Assembly: GCF_014650035.1 (NCBI RefSeq) | Contig: NZ_BMUE01000001.1 | Span: 496,001-560,000, forward strand | Direction: 5' to 3' | Source of the DNA: Streptomyces lucensis JCM 4490 | Lineage (GTDB): Bacteria > Actinomycetota > Actinomycetes > Streptomycetales > Streptomycetaceae | Length of the DNA stretch: 64,000 nucleotides | Notes under the pieces: model-generated | The model's input: only the letters and a program-made list of their open reading frames with translations | What the model was told of the DNA's origin: nothing | Database searches by the model: none | Translations under genes and position numbers: made by a program | Shown: positions 1 through 10,130 of the stretch, piece by piece | Position numbering within the stretch: position 1 is the first letter of the stretch | Layout of the letters: every line of letters begins with the position of its first letter

Positions 1-156
1 GAGTGCCGCGAGCACGCCCTCCTGCAGCCCGAGCCCTACGGGGTCTGGGGCGGTCTCACGGCGGCGGAGCGCCGCGTGGTCCTGGCCCGGCGCCGGCGCC
101 GGGAGATGGAGCTGAAGAAGGCGGCACGGGCGACGGCGAACCGCATAGCCGGCTGA
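1..156 (+). CDS. WhiB-family iron-sulfur regulator, C-terminal fragment
   Basis: The reading frame is open from base 1 to a TGA at 154-156 and gives the last 51 residues of a protein whose start lies outside the window. It carries the family turn GVWGGLT (fragment residues 14-20) followed by a basic tail rich in Arg and Lys. The Cys at fragment residue 2 is in the place of the fourth cluster-binding cysteine of WhiB-like proteins. These bind a [4Fe-4S] cluster and regulate transcription through the main sigma factor. From memory the gene left of glpX in S. coelicolor is a WhiB-like gene, which agrees. Which paralogue it is cannot be told from this piece. Confidence 0.85.
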   Translation, partial: ECREHALLQPEPYGVWGGLTAAERRVVLARRRRREMELKKAARATANRIAG

Positions 157-183
157 GTGCCGGACGACAGCTGAAGGACAGGG

Positions 184-211
184 AGCGCCCCCTCCGCACA
201 GGGGGCGCTTT
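184..211. terminator. Bidirectional terminator between wbl gene and glpX
   Basis: Perfect 10 bp stem (184-193 with 200-209), 6-base loop, then TTT. It lies between two convergent genes and can serve both. Confidence 0.8.
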
Positions 212-253
212 CTCACCCGGGGGACGCGGTGCGCGCCCGTCCCGGCAGCGGTG

Positions 254-1288
254 TCACTTGGCCCGGTCGAAGTCGATCGCGCTGTAGGCCCGCAGCTTGC
301 GCAGCCGGTGCTCGGAGTCGATCCGGCGCACCGTTCCCGACTTGGACCGCATGACGATCGACTCGGTCAGCGCGGTCTCCGACCGGTAGCGCACCCCGCG
401 CAGCAGCTCGCCGTCGGTGATGCCGGTGGCCACGAAGAAGACGTTCTCCCCGGACACCAGGTCGTCCGTCGTGAGCACCTTGTCGAGGTCGTGACCGGCG
501 TCGACGGCCCGCGCGCGCTCCTCGTCGTCCTTCGGCCACAGCTTGCCCTGGATGGTCCCGCCCAGGCACTTCACGGCGCAGGCCGAGATGATGCCCTCGG
601 GGGTGCCGCCGATGCCGAGCAGCAGGTCGACGCCGGTGCCCTCGCGCAGCGCGTACACCGAGCCGGCGACGTCGCCGTCGGAGATCAGCTTGATGCGCGC
701 GCCGGCCTCCCGGACCTCCCGGATCAGGCCCTCGTGCCGCGGCCGGTCCAGGATGACGACGGTGACGTCCTCCGGCGAGGACCGCTTGGCCTTGGCGATC
801 CGGCGGATGTTCACCTCGACGGGGGCGTCGATGTCGACGAAGTCCGCCGCCTCGGGTCCGGTGACCAGCTTGTCCATGTAGAACACGGCGGACGGGTCGA
901 ACATGGCGCCGCGCTCGGTGGCGGCGAGGACGGCGATCGCGTTCGGCATGCCCTTGGCCGTCAGCGTGGTGCCGTCGATCGGGTCGACGGCGATGTCGAC
1001 CTCGGGACCGGTCCCGTCTCCGACGCGCTCCCCGTTGAAGAGCATCGGGGCCTCGTCCTTCTCGCCCTCGCCGATGACGACGACGCCGTTCATCGAGACG
1101 GTGGAGACGAGGGTCCGCATGGCGCGCACCGCGGCGCCGTCGGCGCCGTTCTTGTCGCCGCGCCCCACCCAGCGGCCGGCCGCCATCGCGGCGGCTTCGG
1201 TCACCCGGACGAGCTCCAGGGCGAGGTTGCGGTCGGGGGCCTCGGAGGGAACGTCCAGTTCGGACGGCAGATGATGGTTTTCGGTCAT
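254..1288 (-). CDS. glpX: Fructose-1,6-bisphosphatase class II (GlpX)
   Basis: Hydrolyses fructose 1,6-bisphosphate to fructose 6-phosphate in gluconeogenesis, in the cytoplasm. The 344-residue length is typical of actinobacterial GlpX. Metal and phosphate binding motifs are present: GEGEKDEAP and DPIDGTTL, the second being the hallmark of lithium-sensitive phosphatases of this fold. The frame stays open for 37 more codons upstream, but the ATG at 1288 has a good ribosome binding site (GAAAGGTG) and gives the conserved N-terminus, so it was chosen. The gene is convergent with the wbl gene and divergent from the DUF4245 gene. Confidence 0.95.
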   Translation of the reverse strand: MTENHHLPSELDVPSEAPDRNLALELVRVTEAAAMAAGRWVGRGDKNGADGAAVRAMRTLVSTVSMNGVVVIGEGEKDEAPMLFNGERVGDGTGPEVDIAVDPIDGTTLTAKGMPNAIAVLAATERGAMFDPSAVFYMDKLVTGPEAADFVDIDAPVEVNIRRIAKAKRSSPEDVTVVILDRPRHEGLIREVREAGARIKLISDGDVAGSVYALREGTGVDLLLGIGGTPEGIISACAVKCLGGTIQGKLWPKDDEERARAVDAGHDLDKVLTTDDLVSGENVFFVATGITDGELLRGVRYRSETALTESIVMRSKSGTVRRIDSEHRLRKLRAYSAIDFDRAK

Positions 1289-1416
1289 CGGAGCGCACCT
1301 TTCTGATACGACGACGGCCGGATGAGGGTATTGGACCCCGACTCTATCGCCGGACGGACAAAATGAGCAGGGGACCCCACGGATGAGCGCTCGGGGCACC
1401 TGCGACGATAGGGGAC

Positions 1417-1944
1417 GTGGCAGGTTCCAACGGCAAGCAGAAGACGGCCCGGGACATGGTCCTCTCCCTGGCCCTCATCGGGATCGCGGCGGCGGTCGTC
1501 TACTTCATCAGCATCCCGCACGACGATCACGCTCCCGACCTCAAGCGGGTGGACTACCGGATCGAGCTGCTCACGGCCCGGCGCGCGGCGGACTACCCGG
1601 TGGCGGCGCCCGAGGGTCTGCCGAGTACCTGGAAAGCGACCTCCGTACGCTTCCAGGGCGACAAGTCCAACCGCTGGCACCTCGGCTTCCAGACGCCGGA
1701 CGGCCAGTACGTGCAGGTCGAGCAGTCGGCGCGCAAGCCCTCGGAGTTCATCGAGCAGGCGAGTCAGGGAGCGTCGGCGACCGAGCGGACCGAGACGGCC
1801 GGCGACCGGACCTGGACCCGCTACACCGGCGGCCGCTACGACGCCCTCGTCCTGCGGGGCCCGTCCGGCTCCACGACGGTGGTCGCGGGCACGGCGTCCT
1901 TCGACGACCTGAAGACGATGGCGGCGGCGCTGCGGATGCGGTGA
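1417..1944 (+). CDS. DUF4245 family single-pass membrane protein
   Basis: A 175-residue protein with a GTG start. Residues about 14-32 form one hydrophobic helix after a short basic N-terminus, so the rest is predicted to be outside the membrane. The exported part resembles the DUF4245 family, common next to glpX in actinobacteria (recognised from sequence character and context). No catalytic motif is visible and the function is unknown. It is transcribed divergently from glpX with 128 bp between the start codons. Confidence 0.8.
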   Translation: MAGSNGKQKTARDMVLSLALIGIAAAVVYFISIPHDDHAPDLKRVDYRIELLTARRAADYPVAAPEGLPSTWKATSVRFQGDKSNRWHLGFQTPDGQYVQVEQSARKPSEFIEQASQGASATERTETAGDRTWTRYTGGRYDALVLRGPSGSTTVVAGTASFDDLKTMAAALRMR

Positions 1945-1967
1945 GCCGGCCTGTCACGGCGACGGCG

Positions 1968-1998
1968 AGAGGCCCCCGGCGATGCCGGGGGCCTCTTC
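1968..1998. terminator. Bidirectional terminator
   Basis: Perfect 13 bp stem (1968-1980 with 1984-1996) with a 3-base loop, between the convergent DUF4245 and nitroreductase genes. Confidence 0.85.
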
Positions 1999-2015
1999 CT
2001 GTGTGACGGTGCGGC

Positions 2016-2606
2016 TCAGACGGTCGTGACGACGTCGTCGTAGGCCAGGCGGGGCGAGCGCGGGTACCAGGCGTCCGGGCCCGGCCGGCCGATGTTGACG
2101 ACCATCAGCGGGGTGTGGTCGTCGTCCAGGAACTCCTTGCGGACGCCCTCGAAGTCGAAGCCGGTCATCGGGCCGGCGGCGAGGCCCGCGGCGCGGACGC
2201 CGACGATGAAGTAGGCGGCCTGCAGGGCGGCGTTCATCGCGGCCGAGCCCTCGCGGACCGGACGCTCGGCGAAGAAGACGTCCTTGGCCTGCGGGAAGGC
2301 CGGGAACAGGGCCGGCAGCTCCTCGTGGAACTCGTTGTCGGCGGACAGGATCGCGACCAGCGGGGCGGCGGCGGTCTTGGCCTGGTTGCCCTCGGCCATG
2401 TGCTTCACCAGGCGCTCGCGGGCCTCGGGGGAGCGGACCAGGGTGATGCGCAGCGGGGTCTGGTTGAAGGCGGTGGGGCCGTACTTGACCAGGTCGTAGA
2501 TCGCCTGGACCTGCTCGTCGGTCACCGGCTCGTCGGTGAAGGCGTTCGCGGTGCGGGCCTCGCGGAACAGCAGGTCCTGGGCGGCGGGGTCAAGAACGAG
2601 AGACAT
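2016..2606 (-). CDS. Nitroreductase-family protein, RutE/malonic semialdehyde reductase type
   Basis: A 196-residue FMN-dependent oxidoreductase of the nitroreductase fold. The N-terminal part has ARTANAFTDEPVTDEQ and YGPTAFNQTP, the pattern of the RutE/HadB subgroup, which reduces malonic semialdehyde in pyrimidine breakdown or acts on quinone and nitro compounds. No pyrimidine-degradation genes are nearby, so the physiological substrate is open. The ATG at 2606 is preceded by AGGAAG. The frame is open 26 codons further, but that extension has no binding site and no family similarity. Confidence 0.85.
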   Translation of the reverse strand: MSLVLDPAAQDLLFREARTANAFTDEPVTDEQVQAIYDLVKYGPTAFNQTPLRITLVRSPEARERLVKHMAEGNQAKTAAAPLVAILSADNEFHEELPALFPAFPQAKDVFFAERPVREGSAAMNAALQAAYFIVGVRAAGLAAGPMTGFDFEGVRKEFLDDDHTPLMVVNIGRPGPDAWYPRSPRLAYDDVVTTV

Positions 2607-2770
2607 GCGTGACTTCCTGTGACGCGCGTCCGGTCCCGGACGGGGACCGGCTGACGGCACGACCCTACGCCAAGAGAAGTTCAACCTTCAACCAAAGGGG
2701 ACGTGTGGTGATCCGCTTCACAGCCCCGGCCGCCGGCTCCCCGTCGCCCGGCCCCGCTCCCCCTCCCCCG

Positions 2771-2995
2771 CTACCCGGCGTCCTCGCCGGCCTCCTCCTC
2801 GGCCAGGGCGGCGTCCAGCCGGGCCCGCGCGCCCTCCAGCCAGCGCCGGCACACCCCGGCCAGCTCCTCGCCGCGCTCCCACAGCGCGAGGGACTCCTCC
2901 AGCGTCGTACCGCCCGCCTCCAGCCGCCGCACGACCTCGATCAACTCGTCCCGCGCCTGCTCGTACGAGAGCGCCTCGTCCACCCTGTCGGTCAT
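2771..2995 (-). CDS. xseB: Exodeoxyribonuclease VII small subunit
   Basis: A 74-residue all-helical protein with the XseB pattern: [33 protein letters not shown], then an acidic tail. Exonuclease VII degrades single-stranded DNA from both ends; several small subunits assemble with one XseA. Its ATG overlaps the TGA of xseA as ATGA (2992-2995), which indicates translational coupling. The frame is open far upstream through xseA, but only this start gives the family length. Confidence 0.95.
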   Translation of the reverse strand: MTDRVDEALSYEQARDELIEVVRRLEAGGTTLEESLALWERGEELAGVCRRWLEGARARLDAALAEEEAGEDAG

Positions 2996-4200
2996 TCCCC
3001 TGCCTTCACTGTGAATTCGCCTCCGGCGACCCGGGCCCGCAGCGCCTCGCCCCGCGTGACCTCCTCCGGGTCCCGGACCACATGCCCGTCCGCCCTCTGC
3101 AGCACCGCGTAGCCGCGCTTGAGCGTGGCCGCGGGGGAGAGGGCCACCACGCGCGCGTGCGTGTGCGTCAGCTCCGAGTCCGCGCGGTCCAGCTGGTGCC
3201 CGAGCGTGCGCCGGCTCCGCTCGACCAGCGACGCCAGGTGATCGGCCCGCTCGTCGATCATCCGGTGCGGGTCCTCCATCGAGGGCCGCGCCAGCGCGTG
3301 CGCCAGGCCGCGCTCCTCCCGCTCCAGGAGCGCGTTCACGCAGCGCCGGGCGCGGTCCCGCAGCATCCGCACCCGCTCCGCCTCCTCGCCCACGTCCGGC
3401 ACGACCTTCTTGGCCGCGTCGGTCGGCGTGGAGGCGCGCAGGTCGGCCACGTAGTCCAGCAGCGGGGTGTCCGGCTCGTGCCCGATGGCGGAGACCACGG
3501 GCGTACGGCACTGCGCCACCGCCCGCACGAGCTGCTCGTCGGAGAAGGGCAGCAGGTCCTCCACGCTGCCGCCGCCGCGCGCGACGACGATGACGTCCAC
3601 CTCGTCGATCCCGTCCAGCTCCTTCACCGCCTGCACGACCTGCGGGACGGCGTGCACCCCCTGCACGGGTACGTTGCGCACCTCGAAGCGGACGGCGGGC
3701 CAGCGGTGCCGGGCGTTCTCCAGCACGTCCCGCTCCGCGGCGGAGGCCCGCCCGCACACCAGGCCGATCAGCTGCGGCAGGAACGGCAGCGGCTTCTTCC
3801 GCTCCGCCGCGAACAGCCCCTCGGCCGCGAGCGCCTTCTTCAGCTGCTCCAGCCGGGCCAGCAGCTCCCCGACGCCGACGGGCCTTATCTCGGCGGCCCG
3901 CAGCGACAGCTGGCCACGCGGCGCGTACCACTCCGGTTTCGCCAGGACGACGACGCGGGCGCCCTCGCCGACCACGTCGGCGACGGAGTCGAAGACCTGC
4001 CGGTAACAGGTCACGCCGACCGAGATGTCGTGCGACGGATCGCGCAGCGTCAGGAAGACGACCCCCGCGCCCGGCCGCCGCGACAACTGCGTGATCTGCC
4101 CCTCGACCCACACCGCCCCGAGCCGGTCGATCCAGCCCCCGATCATCCGGGACACCTCGCCGACGGGGAGCGGGGCCTCGGGGGACGTGTTCACAGCCAT
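2992..4200 (-). CDS. xseA: Exodeoxyribonuclease VII large subunit
   Basis: A 402-residue protein. The N-terminal OB-fold region (about 10-110, with [17 protein letters not shown]) binds single-stranded DNA. The central catalytic region has [16 protein letters not shown] and [26 protein letters not shown], both characteristic of XseA. The C-terminus is a long helical region that recruits XseB. The ATG at 4200 gives the normal N-terminus [17 protein letters not shown]; the 37 codons upstream are low-complexity and unlike the family. It is first in the xseA-xseB operon and divergent from ispH. Confidence 0.95.
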   Translation of the reverse strand: MAVNTSPEAPLPVGEVSRMIGGWIDRLGAVWVEGQITQLSRRPGAGVVFLTLRDPSHDISVGVTCYRQVFDSVADVVGEGARVVVLAKPEWYAPRGQLSLRAAEIRPVGVGELLARLEQLKKALAAEGLFAAERKKPLPFLPQLIGLVCGRASAAERDVLENARHRWPAVRFEVRNVPVQGVHAVPQVVQAVKELDGIDEVDVIVVARGGGSVEDLLPFSDEQLVRAVAQCRTPVVSAIGHEPDTPLLDYVADLRASTPTDAAKKVVPDVGEEAERVRMLRDRARRCVNALLEREERGLAHALARPSMEDPHRMIDERADHLASLVERSRRTLGHQLDRADSELTHTHARVVALSPAATLKRGYAVLQRADGHVVRDPEEVTRGEALRARVAGGEFTVKAGE

Positions 4201-4309
4201 GCGCCCGAGCGTATCGGCCGCCTCCGACAGGACGGTCCCGCGCCGGGCCCGCGAAGCGCCACCGGCCGCCGCTGCGGGCGGCCGTGCCCGCCCCACTACG
4301 ATGGGACGC

Positions 4310-5317
4310 ATGACCGCTTCGTCTGGCCGCCGTGTCCTGCTCGCCGCCCCCCGGGGCTACTGCGCCGGTGTGGACCGCGCCGTGATCGCCGTCGAGAAGG
4401 CCCTGGAGCAGTACGGGGCCCCGATCTACGTCCGGCACGAGATCGTCCACAACAAGTACGTCGTGCAGACCCTGGAGAAGAAGGGCGCCGTCTTCGTCGA
4501 GCGGACCGAGGAGGTGCCGCCGGGCAACATCGTGATGTTCTCCGCGCACGGCGTCGCCCCGGTCGTCCACGAGGAGGCCAGGCAGGGCCGGCTGGCGACG
4601 ATCGACGCCACCTGCCCGCTCGTCACCAAGGTCCACAAGGAGGCCGTGCGGTACGCCGGCGAGGACTACGACATCCTCCTGATCGGTCACGAGGGCCACG
4701 AGGAGGTCATCGGCACCTCCGGCGAGGCCCCCGACCACATCCAGCTGGTCGACGGCCCCGAGGACGTCGCCAAGGTCGAGGTCCGCGACCCCTCCAAGGT
4801 CGTCTGGCTCTCCCAGACCACGCTCTCCGTGGACGAGACCATGGAGACCGTCGACGCCCTGAAGACGAAGTTCCCCGGGCTCGTCTCGCCGCCCAGCGAC
4901 GACATCTGCTACGCCACCCAGAACCGTCAGCTCGCCGTGAAGCAGATGGGCGCCGAGGCCGAGCTGGTCATCGTCGTCGGCTCGCGCAACTCCTCCAACT
5001 CCAAGCGGCTCGTCGAGGTCGCCAAGCTCGCCGGCGCCCGCGCGGCCTACCTGGTGGACTTCGCCGACGAGATCGACGAGGCCTGGCTGCGGGACGTGAC
5101 CACGGTCGGCGTCACCTCCGGCGCCTCCGTTCCCGAGGTGCTCGTCGAGCAGGTGCTGGACTGGCTCGCCGAGCGCGGCTACGGGGACGTGGAGATCGTC
5201 AAGGCCGCCGAGGAGTCCATCACCTTCTCGCTTCCCAAGGAGCTGCGCCGCGACCTGCGCGACGAGGCCGCCGCCCTGGTCGCCGAGCGCGGCGGGACCG
5301 GCACCTCCGAAGCGTGA
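4310..5317 (+). CDS. ispH: 4-hydroxy-3-methylbut-2-enyl diphosphate reductase (IspH/LytB)
   Basis: Last enzyme of the MEP isoprenoid pathway, which reduces HMBPP to IPP and DMAPP with a [4Fe-4S] cluster. The three cluster cysteines are visible in [10 protein letters not shown] (Cys18), [13 protein letters not shown] and [11 protein letters not shown]. Other conserved stretches are FSAHGVAP and [11 protein letters not shown]. At 335 residues it matches the family. The ATG at 4310 was preferred; an in-frame ATG at 4301 would add three residues. Confidence 0.96.
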   Translation: MTASSGRRVLLAAPRGYCAGVDRAVIAVEKALEQYGAPIYVRHEIVHNKYVVQTLEKKGAVFVERTEEVPPGNIVMFSAHGVAPVVHEEARQGRLATIDATCPLVTKVHKEAVRYAGEDYDILLIGHEGHEEVIGTSGEAPDHIQLVDGPEDVAKVEVRDPSKVVWLSQTTLSVDETMETVDALKTKFPGLVSPPSDDICYATQNRQLAVKQMGAEAELVIVVGSRNSSNSKRLVEVAKLAGARAAYLVDFADEIDEAWLRDVTTVGVTSGASVPEVLVEQVLDWLAERGYGDVEIVKAAEESITFSLPKELRRDLRDEAAALVAERGGTGTSEA

Positions 5318-5340
5318 CCGTCAGTCGTCCGTCGTAACGT

Positions 5341-6105
5341 ATGGCCATGCAGATCTTCGGCGTGGACATCGGTGGATCCGGGATCAAGGGCGCCCCTGTG
5401 GACCTGGACAAGGGCGACCTGGCCCAGGAGCGCCACAAGGTACTGACACCGCACCCGGCGACGCCCGACGGCGTGGCCGACGGCGTGAAGCAGGTCCTCG
5501 ACCACTTCGGCTGGACCGGCCCGGTGGGCCTGACCTTCCCCGGAGTGGTCACGGGCGGCGCCACGGTCCGCACGGCCGCCAACGTCGACAAGAGCTGGAT
5601 CGACACGGACGCCCGCGCGCTGTTCAGCGGCAGGCTCGGCGGGCTGCCCGTCACCGTCGTCAACGACGCGGACGCGGCCGGGGTCGCCGAGATGCAGTTC
5701 GGCGCCGGCCGTGACCGGCGGGGCACCGTCGTCCTGCTCACCTTCGGCACCGGCATCGGCAGCGCCGTCTTCGTGGACGGTGTCCTGGTCCCCAACACCG
5801 AGCTGGGCCACCTGGAGCTGAACGGCCACGAGGCCGAGAAGCGGGCCAGCAGCAAGGCCAAGGACGATCACGACCTCAGCTGGGAGCAGTGGGCGCGCCG
5901 CGTCAGGAAGTACCTCGCCCACGTCGAGATGCTGTTCTCGCCCGAGCTGTTCATCATCGGCGGCGGGGTGAGCCGCAAGGCCGACAAGTTCCTGCACCTC
6001 GTCGAGGGCGTCAAGGCCGAGATCGTGCCGGCCCAGCTGCAGAACAACGCCGGGATCGTCGGGGCGGCCATGCACGCCGCCCAGGCGCAGGGCCGGCCTC
6101 AGTAG
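5341..6105 (+). CDS. ppgK: Polyphosphate glucokinase
   Basis: Phosphorylates glucose with inorganic polyphosphate or ATP. The 254-residue ROK-fold protein starts with the phosphate-binding loop [13 protein letters not shown] (6-18). It has the second phosphate motif [15 protein letters not shown] and the [17 protein letters not shown] stretch typical of strictly polyphosphate-linked glucokinases. It lacks the cysteine-rich zinc motif of other ROK kinases, as expected for PpgK. It starts 23 bp after ispH on the same strand and may share its transcript. No clear ribosome binding site precedes the start. Confidence 0.93.
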   Translation: MAMQIFGVDIGGSGIKGAPVDLDKGDLAQERHKVLTPHPATPDGVADGVKQVLDHFGWTGPVGLTFPGVVTGGATVRTAANVDKSWIDTDARALFSGRLGGLPVTVVNDADAAGVAEMQFGAGRDRRGTVVLLTFGTGIGSAVFVDGVLVPNTELGHLELNGHEAEKRASSKAKDDHDLSWEQWARRVRKYLAHVEMLFSPELFIIGGGVSRKADKFLHLVEGVKAEIVPAQLQNNAGIVGAAMHAAQAQGRPQ

Positions 6106-6127
6106 CCGGCGCCCGGGGGACCGCCGG

Positions 6128-6709
6128 TCAGCCTCGGGCGTACCGGCGGGCCCGTACCCACAGCACCCGGCGGGTGAGCACGAGCACTCCCGTGGCCAGC
6201 GTCCCACCGTACAGCCAGCCCGCCTGCGTCGCGAGCCCCGTGACCAGCCCCAGCAGCCGCCCGAGCAGGCCCCCGCCGTCCTCGGAGACGGGGAAGAGCC
6301 CCACCGCGAACGCGATCGGCACGACGACGGGTGCGGTGAGCACGTCGCCGTCGCGGACCCACAGCGCGGTCAGCACGCACACCGGCAGGAACAGCACGCC
6401 GTACAGCGTCAGGGACGCCCCGAACAGCAGCTCGTCCAGCAGGCCGAGCAGGAACATCAGCGCCGAGCAGAACAGCCCGCTGCCGAGCCCGGTGAGCCGG
6501 AGGCCGGCCAGCCGTCCGCCCGGCGGCCCGGCCGGCGGGCGAGCGCCGGGCGGCACCGGCCGGGCGGCCCGCACCCGTCGTCCGGCCCGCTCCGCGCCCC
6601 GCGCAGGCCTGCCCGCGTCCGTCGCCCGCCGCGCCTGTGGCGGCAGCGACGCCGACGGTGTGCCGCGTCGCCGTGCGTTGTACGGGGGTCGCGTTCTGCG
6701 TTGCTCCAT
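6128..6709 (-). CDS. DUF6542-type membrane protein
   Basis: A 193-residue protein. The first 75 residues are Arg/Pro/Ala-rich and probably disordered in the cytoplasm. The rest has about four hydrophobic helices (LGSGLFCSALMFLLGLLDELLFG, LYGVLFLPVCVLTALWV, APVVVPIAFAVGLFP, GWLYGGTLATGVLVL). This arrangement fits the DUF6542 family of streptomycete membrane proteins. Function unknown. It is convergent with ppgK, with only 22 bp between the stops. Confidence 0.75.
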   Translation of the reverse strand: MEQRRTRPPYNARRRGTPSASLPPQARRATDAGRPARGAERAGRRVRAARPVPPGARPPAGPPGGRLAGLRLTGLGSGLFCSALMFLLGLLDELLFGASLTLYGVLFLPVCVLTALWVRDGDVLTAPVVVPIAFAVGLFPVSEDGGGLLGRLLGLVTGLATQAGWLYGGTLATGVLVLTRRVLWVRARRYARG

Positions 6710-6889
6710 TGGACCAACTTAGGTCTGTTTATGTGCCCGGTCGGCCCTCAGACACGCCGATGGGCGGACCTTGACGCAGGGAGCGGCGCTCCCGGGAGTC
6801 CGCCGCCCGGGACGCCGTAGACTGGTGGATCGGCCAGTGTCCCTGGCCCCTGGCAGCCCCTGGCCCTCTCATCTACGGGAAGTCGCAAC

Positions 6890-7978
<1,089 letters not shown>

Positions 7979-8027
7979 CCGCTGACATGTCACCACATCG
8001 CTGATCTCGCAAATGTGCAGATCAGAG

Positions 8028-8058
8028 AGGGTCCGGCTCTTGGGAGTCGGGCCCTTTG
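8028..8058 (+). terminator. Terminator after ychF
   Basis: A 12 bp stem (8028-8039 with 8044-8055) with two G-U pairs and a 4-base loop, followed by TTTG. It ends the ychF transcript before the oppositely oriented toxin-antitoxin genes. Confidence 0.7.
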
Positions 8059-8120
8059 TTCATTCCGTGCCGGGATGGTGCTGGGATGGCTGACCCCTCG
8101 TCACCTGCCGCGCTGAGGGG

Positions 8121-8528
8121 TCAGACGTCCTTGATCTGTACGCGGTCGCCGCAGAGTTTCGCCCAGTCGTCGCGGTCTGAGGTCAGTACGAGGACTGGTG
8201 CCAAAATGCGGAGCGCCATCGCGGCGACGAGAGCATCGATGGCGTACTTGTGCCCGTGAAGGCCGCCTGCGTCGCTCAGCAGCCGCACTGCGGTGAGACT
8301 GTCCGCCTGGGTGACGTCTTGGACCTGAAGGCGGGAGAGCAGCCAGCGCAGCCGAGCGGTGTCTGTTTTGCCGTGGACGGCCTCCACCACCGTCAGGGCA
8401 GATACGAGGACGGGCACGCCCACGCGTCGAGCGGCCTCGATTCGGGTGATCATCTGGCGGTCGTTGCGCAGGAGCAGCGACAGCGCCTGGGAGTCGAGAA
8501 CCAGGGACCTGGCCGCGGGCTCTTTCAC
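8121..8528 (-). CDS. PIN-domain toxin (VapC-like RNase)
   Basis: A 135-residue PIN-domain protein. The acidic metal-binding residues expected for VapC-type nucleases are visible: Asp12 in LVLDSQALSLLL, Glu49 in LTVVEAVHG, Asp98 in YAIDALVAA and Asp118 or Asp120 in LTSDRDDW. VapC toxins cut tRNA or rRNA until bound by their antitoxin. Its ATG overlaps the stop of the antitoxin gene as ATGA (8525-8528). Pair architecture and overlap make a type II toxin-antitoxin module likely. The target RNA cannot be told from sequence. Confidence 0.85.
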   Translation of the reverse strand: MKEPAARSLVLDSQALSLLLRNDRQMITRIEAARRVGVPVLVSALTVVEAVHGKTDTARLRWLLSRLQVQDVTQADSLTAVRLLSDAGGLHGHKYAIDALVAAMALRILAPVLVLTSDRDDWAKLCGDRVQIKDV

Positions 8529-8800
8529 GCGGCGCTGTCGTTCGACGCGTAGGGCGCCGGTGCGTCACCAAACAGTTCGCTCTGCGCGGCCTGGACCTCG
8601 GCGTCGCTCAGCGGCTCGTGCTCGGCTTCGTAGGCGGTCACGATCTCGGCGAGGCCGTCCATGGCGAGCTGATGCCGGACCGCCGCCGTCACGTACGCGG
8701 ACACGCCGCGCTTACCGGTACGGGTGCGCAGAGCGCCGATGAGTTCGGAGGGCATCGACACGGAGATGTTCTCCGTGCCACCGGGACGGGGTGACTTCAT
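8525..8800 (-). CDS. Ribbon-helix-helix antitoxin
   Basis: A 91-residue protein. Residues 11-50 (ISVSMPSELIGALRTRTGKR then GVSAYVTAAVRHQL) match a ribbon-helix-helix DNA-binding dimer. The acidic C-terminus (YEAEHEPLSDAEVQ..LFGD) is the kind of flexible tail that wraps and neutralises a PIN toxin. It is first in the two-gene operon, as is usual for antitoxins. It probably represses its own promoter. Confidence 0.8.
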   Translation of the reverse strand: MKSPRPGGTENISVSMPSELIGALRTRTGKRGVSAYVTAAVRHQLAMDGLAEIVTAYEAEHEPLSDAEVQAAQSELFGDAPAPYASNDSAA

Positions 8801-8811
8801 GGCCGCAAGTC

Positions 8812-8825
8812 TAGTACAGAAACTA
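8812..8825 (-). promoter_or_regulatory. Candidate antitoxin operator
   Basis: Inverted repeat TAGT-6-ACTA 12 bp upstream of the antitoxin start, in an AT-rich patch that stands out from its surroundings. TAGACT (minus strand, 8813-8808) is a possible -10 next to it. Short arms, so tentative. Confidence 0.35.
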
Positions 8826-8919
8826 TTACAACGTCTGGAGTGCTGCTCGGCAACGGAGCGGGTCGGGCGGCCTTTGTGCTCCGTGTGCCCACCCCTCGTG
8901 GCGGGGCACCTGGTCTGCC

Positions 8920-9453
8920 TCAGCGGCAGAGCTTCATGATGGTGTCGTCGAAGTCAGGAAACTCCTGTGCGGCCTGCGCGATGATCGCCGTCGCCGAGGC
9001 TCGGCGGCCCGGGGCGAATCGCTCCGCGACGGCTGCCAGGTCGCGATTGGCCCGGGGAGCCCAGTCCGGTTCGGGCTCGTACGAGGTGGCTGCCTCCCAC
9101 GGGCCGAAGCCGTCGGCCAGCAGCCACAGGAAGGCGCCCAGGTCGCGAGCGACGACGCCTGTCTCTCCCTCGGAGCCCAGAAAGACAACGGGCTGCTCCA
9201 CCAGCTCCCGACCTGGACGAACCAGCCAGATCGCCGCGTTTCCGCCGGTGCCGTCCTGGCCGAACACGCGGAAGCCGTCGCCGTTCAGCTCGCTGTTGCC
9301 TGTCCACGCGCGGAACCACTCGGTGGTCTCATCGGCGGTCAGGAAGCCTTCGCAGGGTTCGAAGTCGACACCGTCCTCGCCGATGCGCTCGAGCCGGACC
9401 GCCATGGCAGCGGCGAGCGCGGCGGGGAACTGGCGATCTCCATCCGCGGACAT
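8920..9453 (-). CDS. Uncharacterised protein, SMI1/KNR4 (SUKH)-like character
   Basis: A 177-residue soluble acidic protein with no signal peptide. The middle, ending VVFLGSEGETGVVARDLGAFLWLLADG, resembles the end of SUKH-superfamily immunity and regulatory proteins, which have a similar FLGSEGE..dFLxLLA pattern; this is my reading, not a search result. The ATG at 9453 was chosen; the frame is open another 130 codons, but that part overlaps the coding sequence of the divergent gene. In bacteria SUKH proteins often protect against contact-dependent toxins, but no toxin gene is next to it here. Confidence 0.55.
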   Translation of the reverse strand: MSADGDRQFPAALAAAMAVRLERIGEDGVDFEPCEGFLTADETTEWFRAWTGNSELNGDGFRVFGQDGTGGNAAIWLVRPGRELVEQPVVFLGSEGETGVVARDLGAFLWLLADGFGPWEAATSYEPEPDWAPRANRDLAAVAERFAPGRRASATAIIAQAAQEFPDFDDTIMKLCR

Positions 9454-9489
9454 GCGAACAGAATAGCGATCAGTCCGGGCCGTCAAGCC

Positions 9490-10047
9490 GTGGATACCGC
9501 TGGCGGGTCTCCAGCCGAGGTACCCGTGGGGCATGCTGTCACGGTGGGTGAATCCTCGAACGAGTGGCAGGCTTGGCTGAACAGTCTGGACGCGGGTGGA
9601 AGGGCGGCAGCGGAGTCGCTGCGCGCCCGATTCGAAGCACTCGGCGCAGTCGATGGTGGCGACTGGGCCAAGTCGGAGATCTGCGAGGACCTTCCACACC
9701 TCGCGCGGTTCATGCTGCTGCGAAGTCTGTGGCGCGGTCCGATCGGCAGCTGGTCCGGTCCGGATGCCTTCGACCAGCTTCCTGCCGCCCAGCGCCTCCT
9801 TGCTGCTGGGGCGAACGAGGAGGATCTTGTTCGCCTGGCGCAAGTGATCGCCTTCGAGGCGGTGTGCGCGACGCTCGATGAGCTCGACTCAGGGAGCGAT
9901 GTGAACGTGTCCGGCATCGATGTCGGATGGCTCGTCATGGAGTCGGCCGAAGACGGCTCCCCGACCGGGCGAGCTCTCTCGGGTCTGCACGAAGACCTCC
10001 TGTCCATGGACCCAAGCGGGCGCGATGGAGCGGACTTCTGGCACTAG
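9490..10047 (+). CDS. Uncharacterised soluble protein
   Basis: A 185-residue protein, mostly helical, with no signal peptide, membrane helix or known motif I can name. The central part (LLRSLWRGPIGSWSGPDAFD, then an Ala/Leu-rich helix AAQRLLAAGANEEDLVRLAQ) looks like a compact helical domain. The start is uncertain: ATG 9490 is the longest, and a GTG at 9544 would remove 18 residues. It is divergent from the 8920-9453 gene with a very short gap, which suggests a shared promoter region. Confidence 0.5.
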   Translation: MDTAGGSPAEVPVGHAVTVGESSNEWQAWLNSLDAGGRAAAESLRARFEALGAVDGGDWAKSEICEDLPHLARFMLLRSLWRGPIGSWSGPDAFDQLPAAQRLLAAGANEEDLVRLAQVIAFEAVCATLDELDSGSDVNVSGIDVGWLVMESAEDGSPTGRALSGLHEDLLSMDPSGRDGADFWH

Positions 10048-10130
10048 CCCCGGCGCAGGGCCCACCGGGGCAGTCGTCGTCGATCCACACGGCGGGTACG
10101 TCGCCCAGCCAGGCGTCGACGTGCGAACTC

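Noticed and set aside
5325..5340. Leaderless promoter for ppgK
   Set aside because: The TAACGT before the ATG is too close to the start codon to be a -10 for a leaderless transcript.
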